Assembly: GCA_041393395.1 (NCBI GenBank) | Contig: JAWKKG010000007.1 | Location: 186,001-250,000 of the forward strand | Length of the DNA stretch: 64,000 nt | Source: JAGQIB01 sp041393395 | GTDB taxonomy: Bacteria; ARS69 | Direction of reading: 5' to 3' | In this document: one piece after another, positions 8,570-16,165 of the stretch | How positions within the stretch are numbered: the first letter of the stretch is position 1 | Layout: the number at the start of each line of letters is the position of its first letter | The notes under the pieces: model-generated | Database searches by the model: none | Seen by the model: the letters and a program-made list of their open reading frames with translations, nothing else | Told to the model about the DNA's origin: nothing | Made by a program: the position numbers and the translations under genes

Positions 8570-9391
8570 TTGGACGACCGCCCGCCGACGGATCGCTGGG
8601 CCGTGCTCGATTTCGAGACGACGGGCCTCAACCCGCGCACCTGCGACGTGATCGAGACGGGGGCGGTCCAGGTCGACGGGCGTGTGATCGGCGCGACGTT
8701 CCATGCGCTCACCGCTCCGCGCGTCGCCATCCCCGCGGCGTCGAGTCTCGTGCACGGGATCGTCGACGACGACGTGCGGGATGCTCCGCCGTTCGAGGCG
8801 AGGGTCGCGGAGCTGCTCGAGTTCCTCGAGGAACGTGTGATCGTGGCCCATCACGCGAGGTTCGACTGCGCGTTCCTCGAGCAGGGCGCCCTCCGCGCGG
8901 GGCTGGAGATGCCCGCGCTCGCGGCCGTCGACACCGTCCGACTGTCCCGTCGCCTTTTCCCCGACATCGAGCGGCACGACCTCACCTCGCTCTGCGCGAC
9001 GCACGGCATCCGTCGCGAACGCGCCCACCGGGCGCTCGACGACGCGCTGGCGACGGCGGAACTCCTCGCGGTCCTGCTCGAGCGAGCGGAGGAGGATGGG
9101 TTGAGTTTGCGCGAGGTGTTGCTCGTGGGCCGCCCCGCGCACTGGAGGCGAGGCCGCCTGCCCGGACTCGTCGTCCTCGGGGCGCGTGAGCTCGATCTCC
9201 TCGAGGAGGCGATCCTGACGGGGGACGTCGTGCGGCTCGGGTATCTTTCCGCCCGCGGACGGGGTCGCCGCATCGCGGTCGTGCCGTACCGGATCGACTC
9301 CGCCCCGGACCGCCTGGTCGGCTACGATGTCGACGCAGGCACGACGCGGATCTGGCCGCTCGATCGAGTCATCACCGTGGAGGCGACGTGA
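8570..9391 (+). CDS. DnaQ-like 3'-5' exonuclease fused to a WYL domain
   Basis: The protein has 273 residues. Residues 10-175 are a DEDDh exonuclease with Exo I DFETTG (Asp14, Glu16), Exo II HHARFDCAFL (Asp99) and Exo III HRALDDA (His153, Asp158), so all catalytic residues are present. This resembles the proofreading subunit of polymerase III or DinG-type exonucleases. Residues about 220-273 (VVRLGYLSARGRGRRIAVVP, then YDVDAGTTRIWPLDRV) look like a WYL domain, a ligand- or nucleic-acid-end-sensing SH3-like fold. The TTG start is chosen for ACGGAGG eight bases upstream. The last four bases overlap the uracil-DNA glycosylase gene, which suggests a shared repair role. The exonuclease call is firm; the WYL call is good but from a short domain. 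Confidence 0.85.
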   Translation: MDDRPPTDRWAVLDFETTGLNPRTCDVIETGAVQVDGRVIGATFHALTAPRVAIPAASSLVHGIVDDDVRDAPPFEARVAELLEFLEERVIVAHHARFDCAFLEQGALRAGLEMPALAAVDTVRLSRRLFPDIERHDLTSLCATHGIRRERAHRALDDALATAELLAVLLERAEEDGLSLREVLLVGRPAHWRRGRLPGLVVLGARELDLLEEAILTGDVVRLGYLSARGRGRRIAVVPYRIDSAPDRLVGYDVDAGTTRIWPLDRVITVEAT

Positions 9392-9987
9392 CGAATCCCC
9401 GATTGGAACGAGTGCGGACGGAGCTCGGCGACTGCACGCGGTGCCCGTTGCACGCGTCGCGCGCCCATCTCGTGTTCGGCGCCGGCAATCCGCACGCGGA
9501 GATCGTCCTGGTGGGGGAGGCGCCCGGCGCACGCGAGGATGAGCGCGGGGTTCCGTTCGTGGGCGCGGCCGGGAATCTGCTCGATCGCATGCTCGAGTCG
9601 ATCGAGCTCGCGCGCTCCGACATCTACATCGCGAACGTCCTGAAGTGCCGCCCGCCCAAGAACCGGGATCCGCGGCCGGCCGAGATCGAGACGTGCGTGC
9701 CGTTCCTGTTCGAGCAGATTGCGGCGATCGGTCCCCGGGTGGTGGGCACGCTCGGCAACTTCTCGTCTCGTCTCCTGCTGGGCACGAAAGAGGGGATCAC
9801 CACCCTGCGGCTCCGGACCCACGACGTCCGGGGGTTCCGGGTGGTCCCGATGTATCACCCCGCCGCGGCGCTCCACAACGGCTCGCTCCGGGGGGAGGTG
9901 GCCCGAGATTTCGAGTTCCTCCGGGAGCAGGTTCAGGCGTCGGCGGCCGCCGGCCCCCCCGAAGGGGATCGGGGCCGCCCGTCTTGA
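9388..9987 (+). CDS. Uracil-DNA glycosylase, family 4 (iron-sulfur)
   Basis: This enzyme removes uracil from DNA to start base excision repair. It has 199 residues, the usual size for family 4. Cys16, Cys19, Cys87 and Cys103 match the four 4Fe-4S ligands. The active-site motif GEAPGAREDERGVPFVG (43-59) and the second motif YHPAAALHN with His157 are present. The GTG start lies inside the stop of the exonuclease-WYL gene (GTGA overlap), so translation is probably coupled. The C-terminal tail (ASAAAGPPEGDRGRPS) is unstructured. The promoter of the next gene overlaps the stop codon. Confidence 0.93.
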   Translation: MTNPRLERVRTELGDCTRCPLHASRAHLVFGAGNPHAEIVLVGEAPGAREDERGVPFVGAAGNLLDRMLESIELARSDIYIANVLKCRPPKNRDPRPAEIETCVPFLFEQIAAIGPRVVGTLGNFSSRLLLGTKEGITTLRLRTHDVRGFRVVPMYHPAAALHNGSLRGEVARDFEFLREQVQASAAAGPPEGDRGRPS

Positions 9988-10013
9988 CGTTGCCACCGGC
10001 TGTTTCTTAGAGT
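9984..10013 (+). promoter_or_regulatory. Vegetative-type promoter for the secreted protein at 10069
   Basis: TTGACG (9984-9989) and TAGAGT (10008-10013) are separated by 18 bases. The site begins inside the last codons of the glycosylase gene and leaves a leader of about 50 bases. The same pair of hexamers recurs before several other genes here. Confidence 0.55.
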
Positions 10014-10068
10014 CGGGGGTGGCGTAACCCGCGTGTCCTCTCTCGCGGATCCGCCCGAGGGAGGCTCG

Positions 10069-10743
10069 ATGAGTGGCGCGCGGCACATCCGTCGCCGGGG
10101 TCTCGCGCTCGCCGTGGCGGCGGGCGCGATGCTGACGGTTGCCGGCACCTCACGGGCCGGGTCGCCGGAGCAATGGCTCCGCGGCCAAGGACTGGGTTTC
10201 CCCGTCGGGCTTCCCGAGTACGGTCAATCGATCGAACTCGTGGGGACGATCGACCCCGCCGACAGCGAGTCCCCGATCCCCCTGCCGACCGAGGGCGAGC
10301 TCACGTGGACCCTGACGGGGCCCGTGGTCTGGGATCTGGAGGAGCCGGCGCCCGGCATTCGCATCCATCGACTCACGTTCGGTGTGCTGGAGATCCGGTG
10401 GGATTCCGAGCGCAACTCCGCCTTCCTTCCGAATCCGCCGAACGCGCTCGTGCCGTCGACCTTCCACGACGGGGAGGCGCTGCTCTTCGCCACCCTCACG
10501 GAGCTCGAGATTCGCGACTTTTTCGGGATCGTCACGGCGTCCGGTGATCTGCTGTTCGAGGGCGGAACCGAGTTCGCGGGACTCGGAGAGAGCCGCGCCT
10601 GGAATTTCGAGGCGGCGGTCTCCATCTACGGAGGTGGGGTTCCGATCGGGTACGGCGCGTCCTGGAACGTGGAGCTCACGCCGGCCCATCCGGTGAGCGT
10701 TCAGGCCACGAGCTGGGGCGGGATCAAGTCCCTGTACCGCTGA
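10069..10743 (+). CDS. Secreted protein of unknown function
   Basis: The protein has 224 residues. The N-terminus (RHIRRRGLALAVAAGAMLTV) is a signal peptide with a likely cleavage after SRA near residue 30. The mature part is predicted to be mostly beta strand with few charged clusters and no Cys, and I recognise no family. Motifs seen are ELTWTLTGPVVWDLEE and LLFATLTELEIRDFFGIVT. ATG start with GAGGGAGG upstream, preferred over the upstream GTG at 10033. A promoter-like site lies just upstream. It is followed by the large VCBS protein but separated by a second promoter, so it is probably its own unit. Confidence 0.72.
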   Translation: MSGARHIRRRGLALAVAAGAMLTVAGTSRAGSPEQWLRGQGLGFPVGLPEYGQSIELVGTIDPADSESPIPLPTEGELTWTLTGPVVWDLEEPAPGIRIHRLTFGVLEIRWDSERNSAFLPNPPNALVPSTFHDGEALLFATLTELEIRDFFGIVTASGDLLFEGGTEFAGLGESRAWNFEAAVSIYGGGVPIGYGASWNVELTPAHPVSVQATSWGGIKSLYR

Positions 10744-10863
10744 CCGATTCCGGCACTCTCGAGCGTTCGTTCGCCGGGATCTCCCCTGCGTTGCCGAGCC
10801 TTGCGGAAGTTGAGATGCTGCCGGCATCTCTTTTCCCGACTCCGCGGTGGTCTTCCGCGGTGG

Positions 10864-10892
10864 TTGAGGGGCCGCCCCCCACGTGATAGACT
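10864..10892 (+). promoter_or_regulatory. Vegetative-type promoter for the VCBS/ASPIC protein
   Basis: TTGAGG (10864-10869) and TAGACT (10887-10892) are separated by 17 bases. The predicted start lies about 70 bases upstream of the TTG codon of the secreted VCBS protein. Confidence 0.55.
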
Positions 10893-10968
10893 GTTCGGGC
10901 CGGTTCGGTGCAGTTCGGCCGGACACCAGGCGGCCCGCCCCGGAGTTCGACATCTGAGGAGTGACTCT

Positions 10969-13566
10969 TTGTCCGGTCTTCGCAGCCGCCGTTCCCCAGT
11001 GACGGCGCTCGATCCCCGTGTCCACCTCGCGCTCGCCATCTTCCTTCTCGTTGCGGCCCGACCCGCGACGGCGACCTTCGTCGACGTCACGGATCTGTGG
11101 GGAGTCGCTTCGGGCGATAGCATGAGCTACGCCGCCGGCTTCGTCGATTTCGACGGCGACGGCGACACGGACTTCTACGCGAACAATCACTGGCTCGGTC
11201 AGGACTTCTACGACAATCTCGGCACGCCGCCGATGCGCGTGACGTCGCACTACTACCCGAACATCGAGCCCGACCGTCACGATCAGCTGTGGGCGGATTT
11301 CAACAAGGACGGCACGCCCGACAACTACCTGATCCATGGTCGCGAGCAGGACAACGAGTTCTTCTGGAACCGCGGCGGGGGAATCCTGGAGGACGGCGCG
11401 GTCGCGGCCGGTGTCGACGACACCGAGGGGCGCGGTCGCGAGATCACCTTCCTCGACGTGGAGAACGACGGCGATCTCGACATCTTCGTGGCGAACGACT
11501 ACCGGAACGGCTTCCTGCGACCGAGCGTGCTGTTCGTCAACAACGGAGACGAGACCTTCGCTCGCTTCCCGAACACGTCTTCGTGGTGCTCGGCGCGCTT
11601 GCACTGCGCGAGCGCGGATTTCGATCAGGACGGCGATCCGGATCTCATCACGACGAATCCGCCGTATCAGGCCGGGGAGTTCTGGCGGAACGACGGCGCG
11701 ATCACCTTCAATCTCGCCACCGACGACGTCTTCCCGGGGATCTTCGAGCCGTTCCGGGAAGCGAACGGGTTGACCTGGACCGACTACGACAACGATGGGG
11801 ACCTGGATCTCTTCACGGCGAGTGGCAACCGCTCGATGTGGGACTACGCCGCGGTCGAGGGCGACTCCGTGCGCTTCTACGTGGAGTGCGACCCGGGGGT
11901 CTTCAAGTCGGTCCGGTTCGACACGAACGGGAATTCCGTCACGATCGACGCGCAGACGAGTGACTATCACCCGATCACCTGCTGGTACGGTTCCACCGGG
12001 GCTTCGATCAACACGTTCCCCGCCACGTTGCCGACGTCCGCACTCACCGGGCAACCTCCGGCCATGCTCGGCGGGAGCCAGGGCCTCTTCCTGTGGATCA
12101 CGCCGGAGATCTTCGGGGATACGGTCCACCTCACGGTGGGGGGCACGGGCGCGCAGCCCCTGCTCGTGGGCGGAGACCTGAAGACCAACGGTTCGATGTC
12201 GGCCTTCGCGACGACGGACTTCGCCGCCCGTCCGCCGTTCAGCCTCGCCGACTTCACGAACCGCCTGTTCCGCAACGAAGGCAACGGGACGTTCAGCGAG
12301 GTTCTCGGCGCATTCGACGTGAACGGTTCCGACGAGAACTCGCTCACCGCCGCCTGGGGCGACTACGACAACGACGGCTGGATCGACGTCTACGTGGTCA
12401 ATGCCGGCAACGTGGAGGTGCGGAACCAGCCGAACCGCCTGCTCCGGAACAACGGGGACGGGACGTTCACGGACGTCGCCGCGATCGAGGGCGTGCAGGG
12501 ATCGACGCGCGGCCTCGGCGACGGGGCGGCCTGGGGAGACGTCGACGGCGACGGCTTCCTGGACCTGTTCGTGGACAACGGTGCCGAGCATCCGCCGTTC
12601 GGAGTCGGGCCGCGGGAGCTGTTCGGCAACATGCCGAACGGCAATCACTGGGCCGAGTTCGATCTCCGCGGTCTGGACAGCAACGGATCCGGGATCGGCG
12701 CACGTCTGCGCTTCGTCACGTCGGCGGGAACATTCTGGCGCTGGCGGCTCGGCGAGAGCGACAACTGCTACGCGAACTCGCACACGATTCACGTCGGCCT
12801 CGGAGCGGCGACGTTGATCGACACGCTCGACGTCTACTGGCCCTCCGGCATTCACGATCGCTTCTTCAACGTGGCGGTGGACAAGGCGTACTGGGCGATC
12901 GAGGAGAAGCCGCTCCGCGAGCAGATCAACCCGCACTTCATCATGACGCGGCCGAGCATCGTCGCCGATATGGAGCCCGACGACATTCGCACCTGGACGT
13001 GCAAGGTCGACAATTTCGGCGGTCTCGCGGCGACCTGGTCCGTGCGATACGAGGCCTGCGGGAGTTCGCCTCTCGGCTGGGTGACGATGGAGGCCGACAG
13101 CGGCGGGATCTGGCCGGGCGGGACCGATCCCATGATCGCCACGATCAACACGGCCGGCCTTGCGAACGGCAGCTACTGCCAGCGCGTCATCTTCAACACC
13201 ACGAGCTTCACGGGCGACGACACCCTCATGGTGTACCTGACGGTGTCGGACGCCCCGGTGGACAGTCCGGAGACCGGTCCGGGGCCGTCGGCCTTCTCCC
13301 TGTCGCTGCCGAGTCCGAATCCCGTGGCGGATCGCACGGAGCTCACCCTCGCGATTCCCGAGGAAGGGCAGGTCCGGGTCGAGGTATTCGGAGTACGGGG
13401 GCGGAGGATCCGGACGCTGATGGAGGGATCCCGACCTCCGGGATTCCACCGGGTCACCTGGGATCGCCGGGACGACGGCGGTCAACGGGTCGCGGCCGGC
13501 ACGTACTTCCTGCGGGCGTCCGCCCCCGGGGGCCACGCCGTCCGGAAGGTCGTCGTCCTCGACTGA
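10969..13566 (+). CDS. Secreted VCBS/FG-GAP and ASPIC/UnbV protein with FlgD-like C-terminal domain
   Basis: The protein has 865 residues. A signal peptide (VHLALAIFLLVAARPATA) is followed by VCBS-type repeats with acidic calcium-binding loops: DFDGDGDTDF, DFNKDGTPDN, DVENDGDLDI, DFDQDGDPDL, DYDNDGDLDL, DYDNDGWIDV and DVDGDGFLDL. An ASPIC/UnbV module follows (SNGSGIGARLRFVTSAG, HVGLGAATLIDTLDVYWPSG). The last 85 residues are a FlgD-like beta domain (VRVEVFGVRGRRIRTLMEGS, GTYFLRAS), as found at the ends of proteins exported or anchored in FCB bacteria. It is probably extracellular with a binding role. The TTG start is chosen because AGGAG lies seven bases upstream. A strong terminator follows. 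Confidence 0.88.
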   Translation: MSGLRSRRSPVTALDPRVHLALAIFLLVAARPATATFVDVTDLWGVASGDSMSYAAGFVDFDGDGDTDFYANNHWLGQDFYDNLGTPPMRVTSHYYPNIEPDRHDQLWADFNKDGTPDNYLIHGREQDNEFFWNRGGGILEDGAVAAGVDDTEGRGREITFLDVENDGDLDIFVANDYRNGFLRPSVLFVNNGDETFARFPNTSSWCSARLHCASADFDQDGDPDLITTNPPYQAGEFWRNDGAITFNLATDDVFPGIFEPFREANGLTWTDYDNDGDLDLFTASGNRSMWDYAAVEGDSVRFYVECDPGVFKSVRFDTNGNSVTIDAQTSDYHPITCWYGSTGASINTFPATLPTSALTGQPPAMLGGSQGLFLWITPEIFGDTVHLTVGGTGAQPLLVGGDLKTNGSMSAFATTDFAARPPFSLADFTNRLFRNEGNGTFSEVLGAFDVNGSDENSLTAAWGDYDNDGWIDVYVVNAGNVEVRNQPNRLLRNNGDGTFTDVAAIEGVQGSTRGLGDGAAWGDVDGDGFLDLFVDNGAEHPPFGVGPRELFGNMPNGNHWAEFDLRGLDSNGSGIGARLRFVTSAGTFWRWRLGESDNCYANSHTIHVGLGAATLIDTLDVYWPSGIHDRFFNVAVDKAYWAIEEKPLREQINPHFIMTRPSIVADMEPDDIRTWTCKVDNFGGLAATWSVRYEACGSSPLGWVTMEADSGGIWPGGTDPMIATINTAGLANGSYCQRVIFNTTSFTGDDTLMVYLTVSDAPVDSPETGPGPSAFSLSLPSPNPVADRTELTLAIPEEGQVRVEVFGVRGRRIRTLMEGSRPPGFHRVTWDRRDDGGQRVAAGTYFLRASAPGGHAVRKVVVLD

Positions 13567-13599
13567 CCCGCCGGGCGCCGCGTCTCGCGTGCCCGATCC

Positions 13600-13639
13600 A
13601 CGGCCGGCTCCGAGTTCCGGAGTCGGCCGTGTGTTTTTT
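13600..13639 (+). terminator. Rho-independent terminator
   Basis: The arm ACGGCCG-G-CTCCG (13600-13612) pairs with CGGAG-T-CGGCCGT (13618-13630) around the loop AGTTC, with one G-T pair. The hairpin is followed by GTG and a run of T (13633-13639). It ends the VCBS gene transcript. Confidence 0.9.
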
Positions 13640-13735
13640 CCTGTCCCGTTCGCGTCACCTGCATAGAATGCCCGGGAACTGCCCGTCCGGGTGCGAGTGG
13701 CCCGGACCACGCCGAGAGCCGAAGAGGAGTCGAAC

Positions 13736-14074
13736 ATGGCTTACGTCGTCACCGAGCCGTGCATCCGCTGCAAGTTCACGGATTGCGTCGCGGTCTGCCC
13801 CGTCGAGGCCTTCAAGGAAGGCAAGAACTTCCTCGTGATCGATCCCGACATCTGTGTCGACTGCGATCTCTGCGTGCCCGAGTGCCCGGTGGAAGCGATC
13901 TATTCCGAGGACAACGTTCCGGAGAAGTGGTCGCACTACAAGGAGATCAACGAACGGTACTCCCAGGAGTGGCCCACGATCTCCGAGCAGAAGGATCCGC
14001 TGCCGGACTCCGAGGACTGGAAGGGCGCCGAGAACAAGGCCGATCAGTTCGATCCGTCTCCGGCCGAGGACTAG
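13736..14074 (+). CDS. fdxA: 7Fe (3Fe-4S/4Fe-4S) ferredoxin, FdxA type
   Basis: This is a 112-residue electron carrier. Cysteines 9, 12, 17, 21, 40, 43, 46 and 50 reproduce the Azotobacter ferredoxin I pattern. There, Cys9, Cys17 and Cys50 would hold the 3Fe-4S cluster, Cys21, Cys40, Cys43 and Cys46 would hold the 4Fe-4S cluster, and Cys12 is the extra Cys. The segment FLVIDPDICVDCDLCVPECP is near-identical in layout to the family, and the acidic C-terminal tail is typical. ATG start with GAAGAGGAG upstream. A TAGAAT hexamer at 13664-13669 may be its -10 box. Proline dehydrogenase, an electron donor enzyme, begins 12 bases downstream. Confidence 0.93.
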   Translation: MAYVVTEPCIRCKFTDCVAVCPVEAFKEGKNFLVIDPDICVDCDLCVPECPVEAIYSEDNVPEKWSHYKEINERYSQEWPTISEQKDPLPDSEDWKGAENKADQFDPSPAED

Positions 14075-14086
14075 GACCCCTTTCGC

Positions 14087-14989
14087 ATGAACGCCCTCGA
14101 TCGGGCCGTCGCCGGCCTCGTGCCGCGGCTCCCGCGACCGGTCGTCGGTCTCGTCGCGAAGAGATACATCGCGGGCGAGACCCTGGACTCCGCTCTGGCG
14201 ACCGCGCGTTCGCTGAATGCCGCGAACATGTCCGTCACGATGGACGTGCTCGGGGAGAACATCCGCCACCTCGACGAGGCGGCGCGCACGGTGCAGCTCT
14301 ATCAGGAAGTGGTGGAGCGGATCCACTCGTCCGGCGTGGTCGGCAACGTCTCCGTCAAGCTCACGCACTTCGGGCTCAAGCTGAGCCGGGACCGATGCGC
14401 CGAGAATCTCCGCACGCTCGCCGCCACGGCGGAACGGGTGGGGATGTTCATCCGCATCGACATGGAGGATTCGTCCACCACGTCGGACACGCTCGGGATC
14501 TTCGGGGACGTTCGCGAGGTCCATCCGAACGTCGGCGTGGTGATCCAGGCGTACCTGCGCCGGAGCGAGAGCGACGTCCGCGAGCTCGCTCGCACCGGGG
14601 CGAGAGTCCGCGTCTGCAAGGGGATCTACCGCGAACCGATCGACATCGCGTTCCACGACCCGGAGGAGATCCGGCGGAGCTTTCTTCAGCTCGTCGAGAT
14701 CCTGCTCGAGGGGGGCTCGCACGTGGCGATCGCGACCCACGACGAGAAGCTGGTCGAGGGAGCGTACCGGCTGCTCGATCGGATCGGGCCCTCGGTCCAG
14801 GGGCGCTACGAGTTCCAGATGCTGCTCGGCGTGCGGGAAGCCCTGCGGGACGAGATCGTGGCCAAGGGGCATCCGCTCCGGGTGTACGTTCCGTTCGGCG
14901 AGCAGTGGTACGCGTACTCCGTGCGTCGACTGAGGGAGAACCCGGCGATCGCGGGACACGTGTTCCGGGCCCTGCTCGGTCTGAAGTAG
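14087..14989 (+). CDS. Proline dehydrogenase (monofunctional, FAD)
   Basis: This enzyme oxidises proline to pyrroline-5-carboxylate with FAD and passes electrons to the membrane. It has 300 residues, the size of the single-function bacterial and Deinococcus/Thermus type; no P5C dehydrogenase domain is attached. Barrel motifs seen are SVKLTHFGL, IRIDMEDSS, VIQAYLRR, VCKGIYREP, AIATHDEKL, EFQMLLGVR and the C-terminal substrate segment YSVRRLRENP. ATG start 12 bases after the ferredoxin gene. The short gap suggests co-transcription and possibly electron delivery to the ferredoxin, which is only an inference. Confidence 0.93.
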   Translation: MNALDRAVAGLVPRLPRPVVGLVAKRYIAGETLDSALATARSLNAANMSVTMDVLGENIRHLDEAARTVQLYQEVVERIHSSGVVGNVSVKLTHFGLKLSRDRCAENLRTLAATAERVGMFIRIDMEDSSTTSDTLGIFGDVREVHPNVGVVIQAYLRRSESDVRELARTGARVRVCKGIYREPIDIAFHDPEEIRRSFLQLVEILLEGGSHVAIATHDEKLVEGAYRLLDRIGPSVQGRYEFQMLLGVREALRDEIVAKGHPLRVYVPFGEQWYAYSVRRLRENPAIAGHVFRALLGLK

Positions 14990-15004
14990 GCGCCCCCGCC
15001 GACC

Positions 15005-15033
15005 TTGCCCGGGTCGGCGCTCCTCCGTATGCT
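15005..15033 (+). promoter_or_regulatory. Vegetative-type promoter for the adenosine deaminase operon
   Basis: TTGCCC (15005-15010) and TATGCT (15028-15033) are 17 bases apart, giving a leader of about 20 bases before the ATG at 15059. Confidence 0.5.
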
Positions 15034-15058
15034 CCGCCGAACCCGGAGGGATTCGAAA

Positions 15059-16165
15059 ATGCTGAGCCGTGACGTTCTCCGCCGCATGCCGAAGGTGCTT
15101 CTGCACGACCACCTGGACGGCGGGTTGCGCCCGCGAACCGTCATCGAGCTCGCGCGCAACTACGGGATCGAGCTGCCCACGACCGAGGAGAAGGCGCTCG
15201 AGAAGTGGTTCCACGAGGGGGCGATGGTCGGCAACCTCGCGAAGTACCTGGAGGGATTCGGCGCCACGTGTTCGGTGATGCAGCATCCGGAGGCACTCAC
15301 GCGCGTGGCCGAGGAGATGATCGAAGACGTCGCGGCGGACGGCGTCGCGTACATCGAGACCCGGTTCTCGCCCCTGTTCCATACCCAGGCCGGCCTGAAG
15401 TACGACGAGGTCGTCGAGGCGGTCCTGCGCGGACTGGAGCGCGGCCGGGAGCGTCACGGTGTCCGCTACGGCGTGATCATCTGCGCGATGCGCAGCATGG
15501 ATCCCATGACGAGCCTCGAGATGGCGGAGCTCGCGCTCGCGTTCCGCGACCGCGGCGTGGTGGGGTTCGATCTCGCGGGCGACGAAATGGGGCACCCCCC
15601 CAAGGAGCACCTCGACGCGTTCCATCTGATCCAGCGTGGCAACTTCAACATCACGATCCACGCGGGCGAAGCGTTCGGGAAGGAGTCCATCTGGCAGGCG
15701 GTCCAGTACTGCGGCGCGCATCGCATCGGTCACGGCACGCGTCTCAAGGAGGACCTGATGTTCGAGGGACGCCGCGTGGCGGGAATCGGCTCGCTCGCCG
15801 GCTACATCCTGGATCGGCGGATCCCGATCGAGATCTGCTTGACCTCGAACCTGCACACGGGCGCCGCGAACACGTACGCGGAGCACCCGTTCCGGTATTT
15901 CTTCGACAAGCACTTCCGGGTCACGCTGAACACGGACAACCGCCTCATGTCCGACGTGACGATGACGGGTGAGTACGAGGTCGCGGCGCGCGAGTACGGT
16001 CTCGGATTCGAGGATCTGGAGAAGCTCGCGATCAACGGGATGAAGAGTTCCTTCCTCCCGTACAACCAGCGCATCGCCGTGATCTACGACGTCCTGAAGC
16101 CCGGCTACGCGCGCCTCCGTGCCGAGCTCGGCCTCCCGCGCGAGAGCGCGATCGCCACGCATTGA
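15059..16165 (+). CDS. add: Adenosine deaminase
   Basis: This zinc enzyme converts adenosine or deoxyadenosine to inosine for purine salvage. It has 368 residues. It shows LHDHLDGGLRP (metal His16 and His18), TIHAGEAFG (His ligand and catalytic Glu), HRIGHGTRL and SNLHTGA. The late motif is LNTDNRLMS rather than LSTDDP; some actinobacterial adenosine deaminases have this form. ATG start with GGAGGG upstream and a recognisable promoter. The final four bases (TTGA) overlap the next gene, so the two are translationally coupled. Confidence 0.92.
   Translation: MLSRDVLRRMPKVLLHDHLDGGLRPRTVIELARNYGIELPTTEEKALEKWFHEGAMVGNLAKYLEGFGATCSVMQHPEALTRVAEEMIEDVAADGVAYIETRFSPLFHTQAGLKYDEVVEAVLRGLERGRERHGVRYGVIICAMRSMDPMTSLEMAELALAFRDRGVVGFDLAGDEMGHPPKEHLDAFHLIQRGNFNITIHAGEAFGKESIWQAVQYCGAHRIGHGTRLKEDLMFEGRRVAGIGSLAGYILDRRIPIEICLTSNLHTGAANTYAEHPFRYFFDKHFRVTLNTDNRLMSDVTMTGEYEVAAREYGLGFEDLEKLAINGMKSSFLPYNQRIAVIYDVLKPGYARLRAELGLPRESAIATH

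Noticed and set aside
11140..12600. Possible DNA repeat array in the VCBS gene
   Set aside because: The repeats exist at the protein level (acidic loops) but the DNA units are divergent and irregularly spaced. It is not a tandem repeat or CRISPR array.
13641..13669. Promoter for the ferredoxin gene (CTGTCC-N17-TAGAAT)
   Set aside because: The -10 box is good, but the -35 box matches only weakly and lies directly after the terminator T tract. It is mentioned in the gene entry but not called as a feature.
10150..13737. Minus-strand open frame of 1,195 codons
   Set aside because: It lies entirely opposite the signal-peptide protein and the VCBS protein. Its translation is low-complexity Arg/Val/Asp/Glu, as expected for the complement of GC-rich coding DNA.
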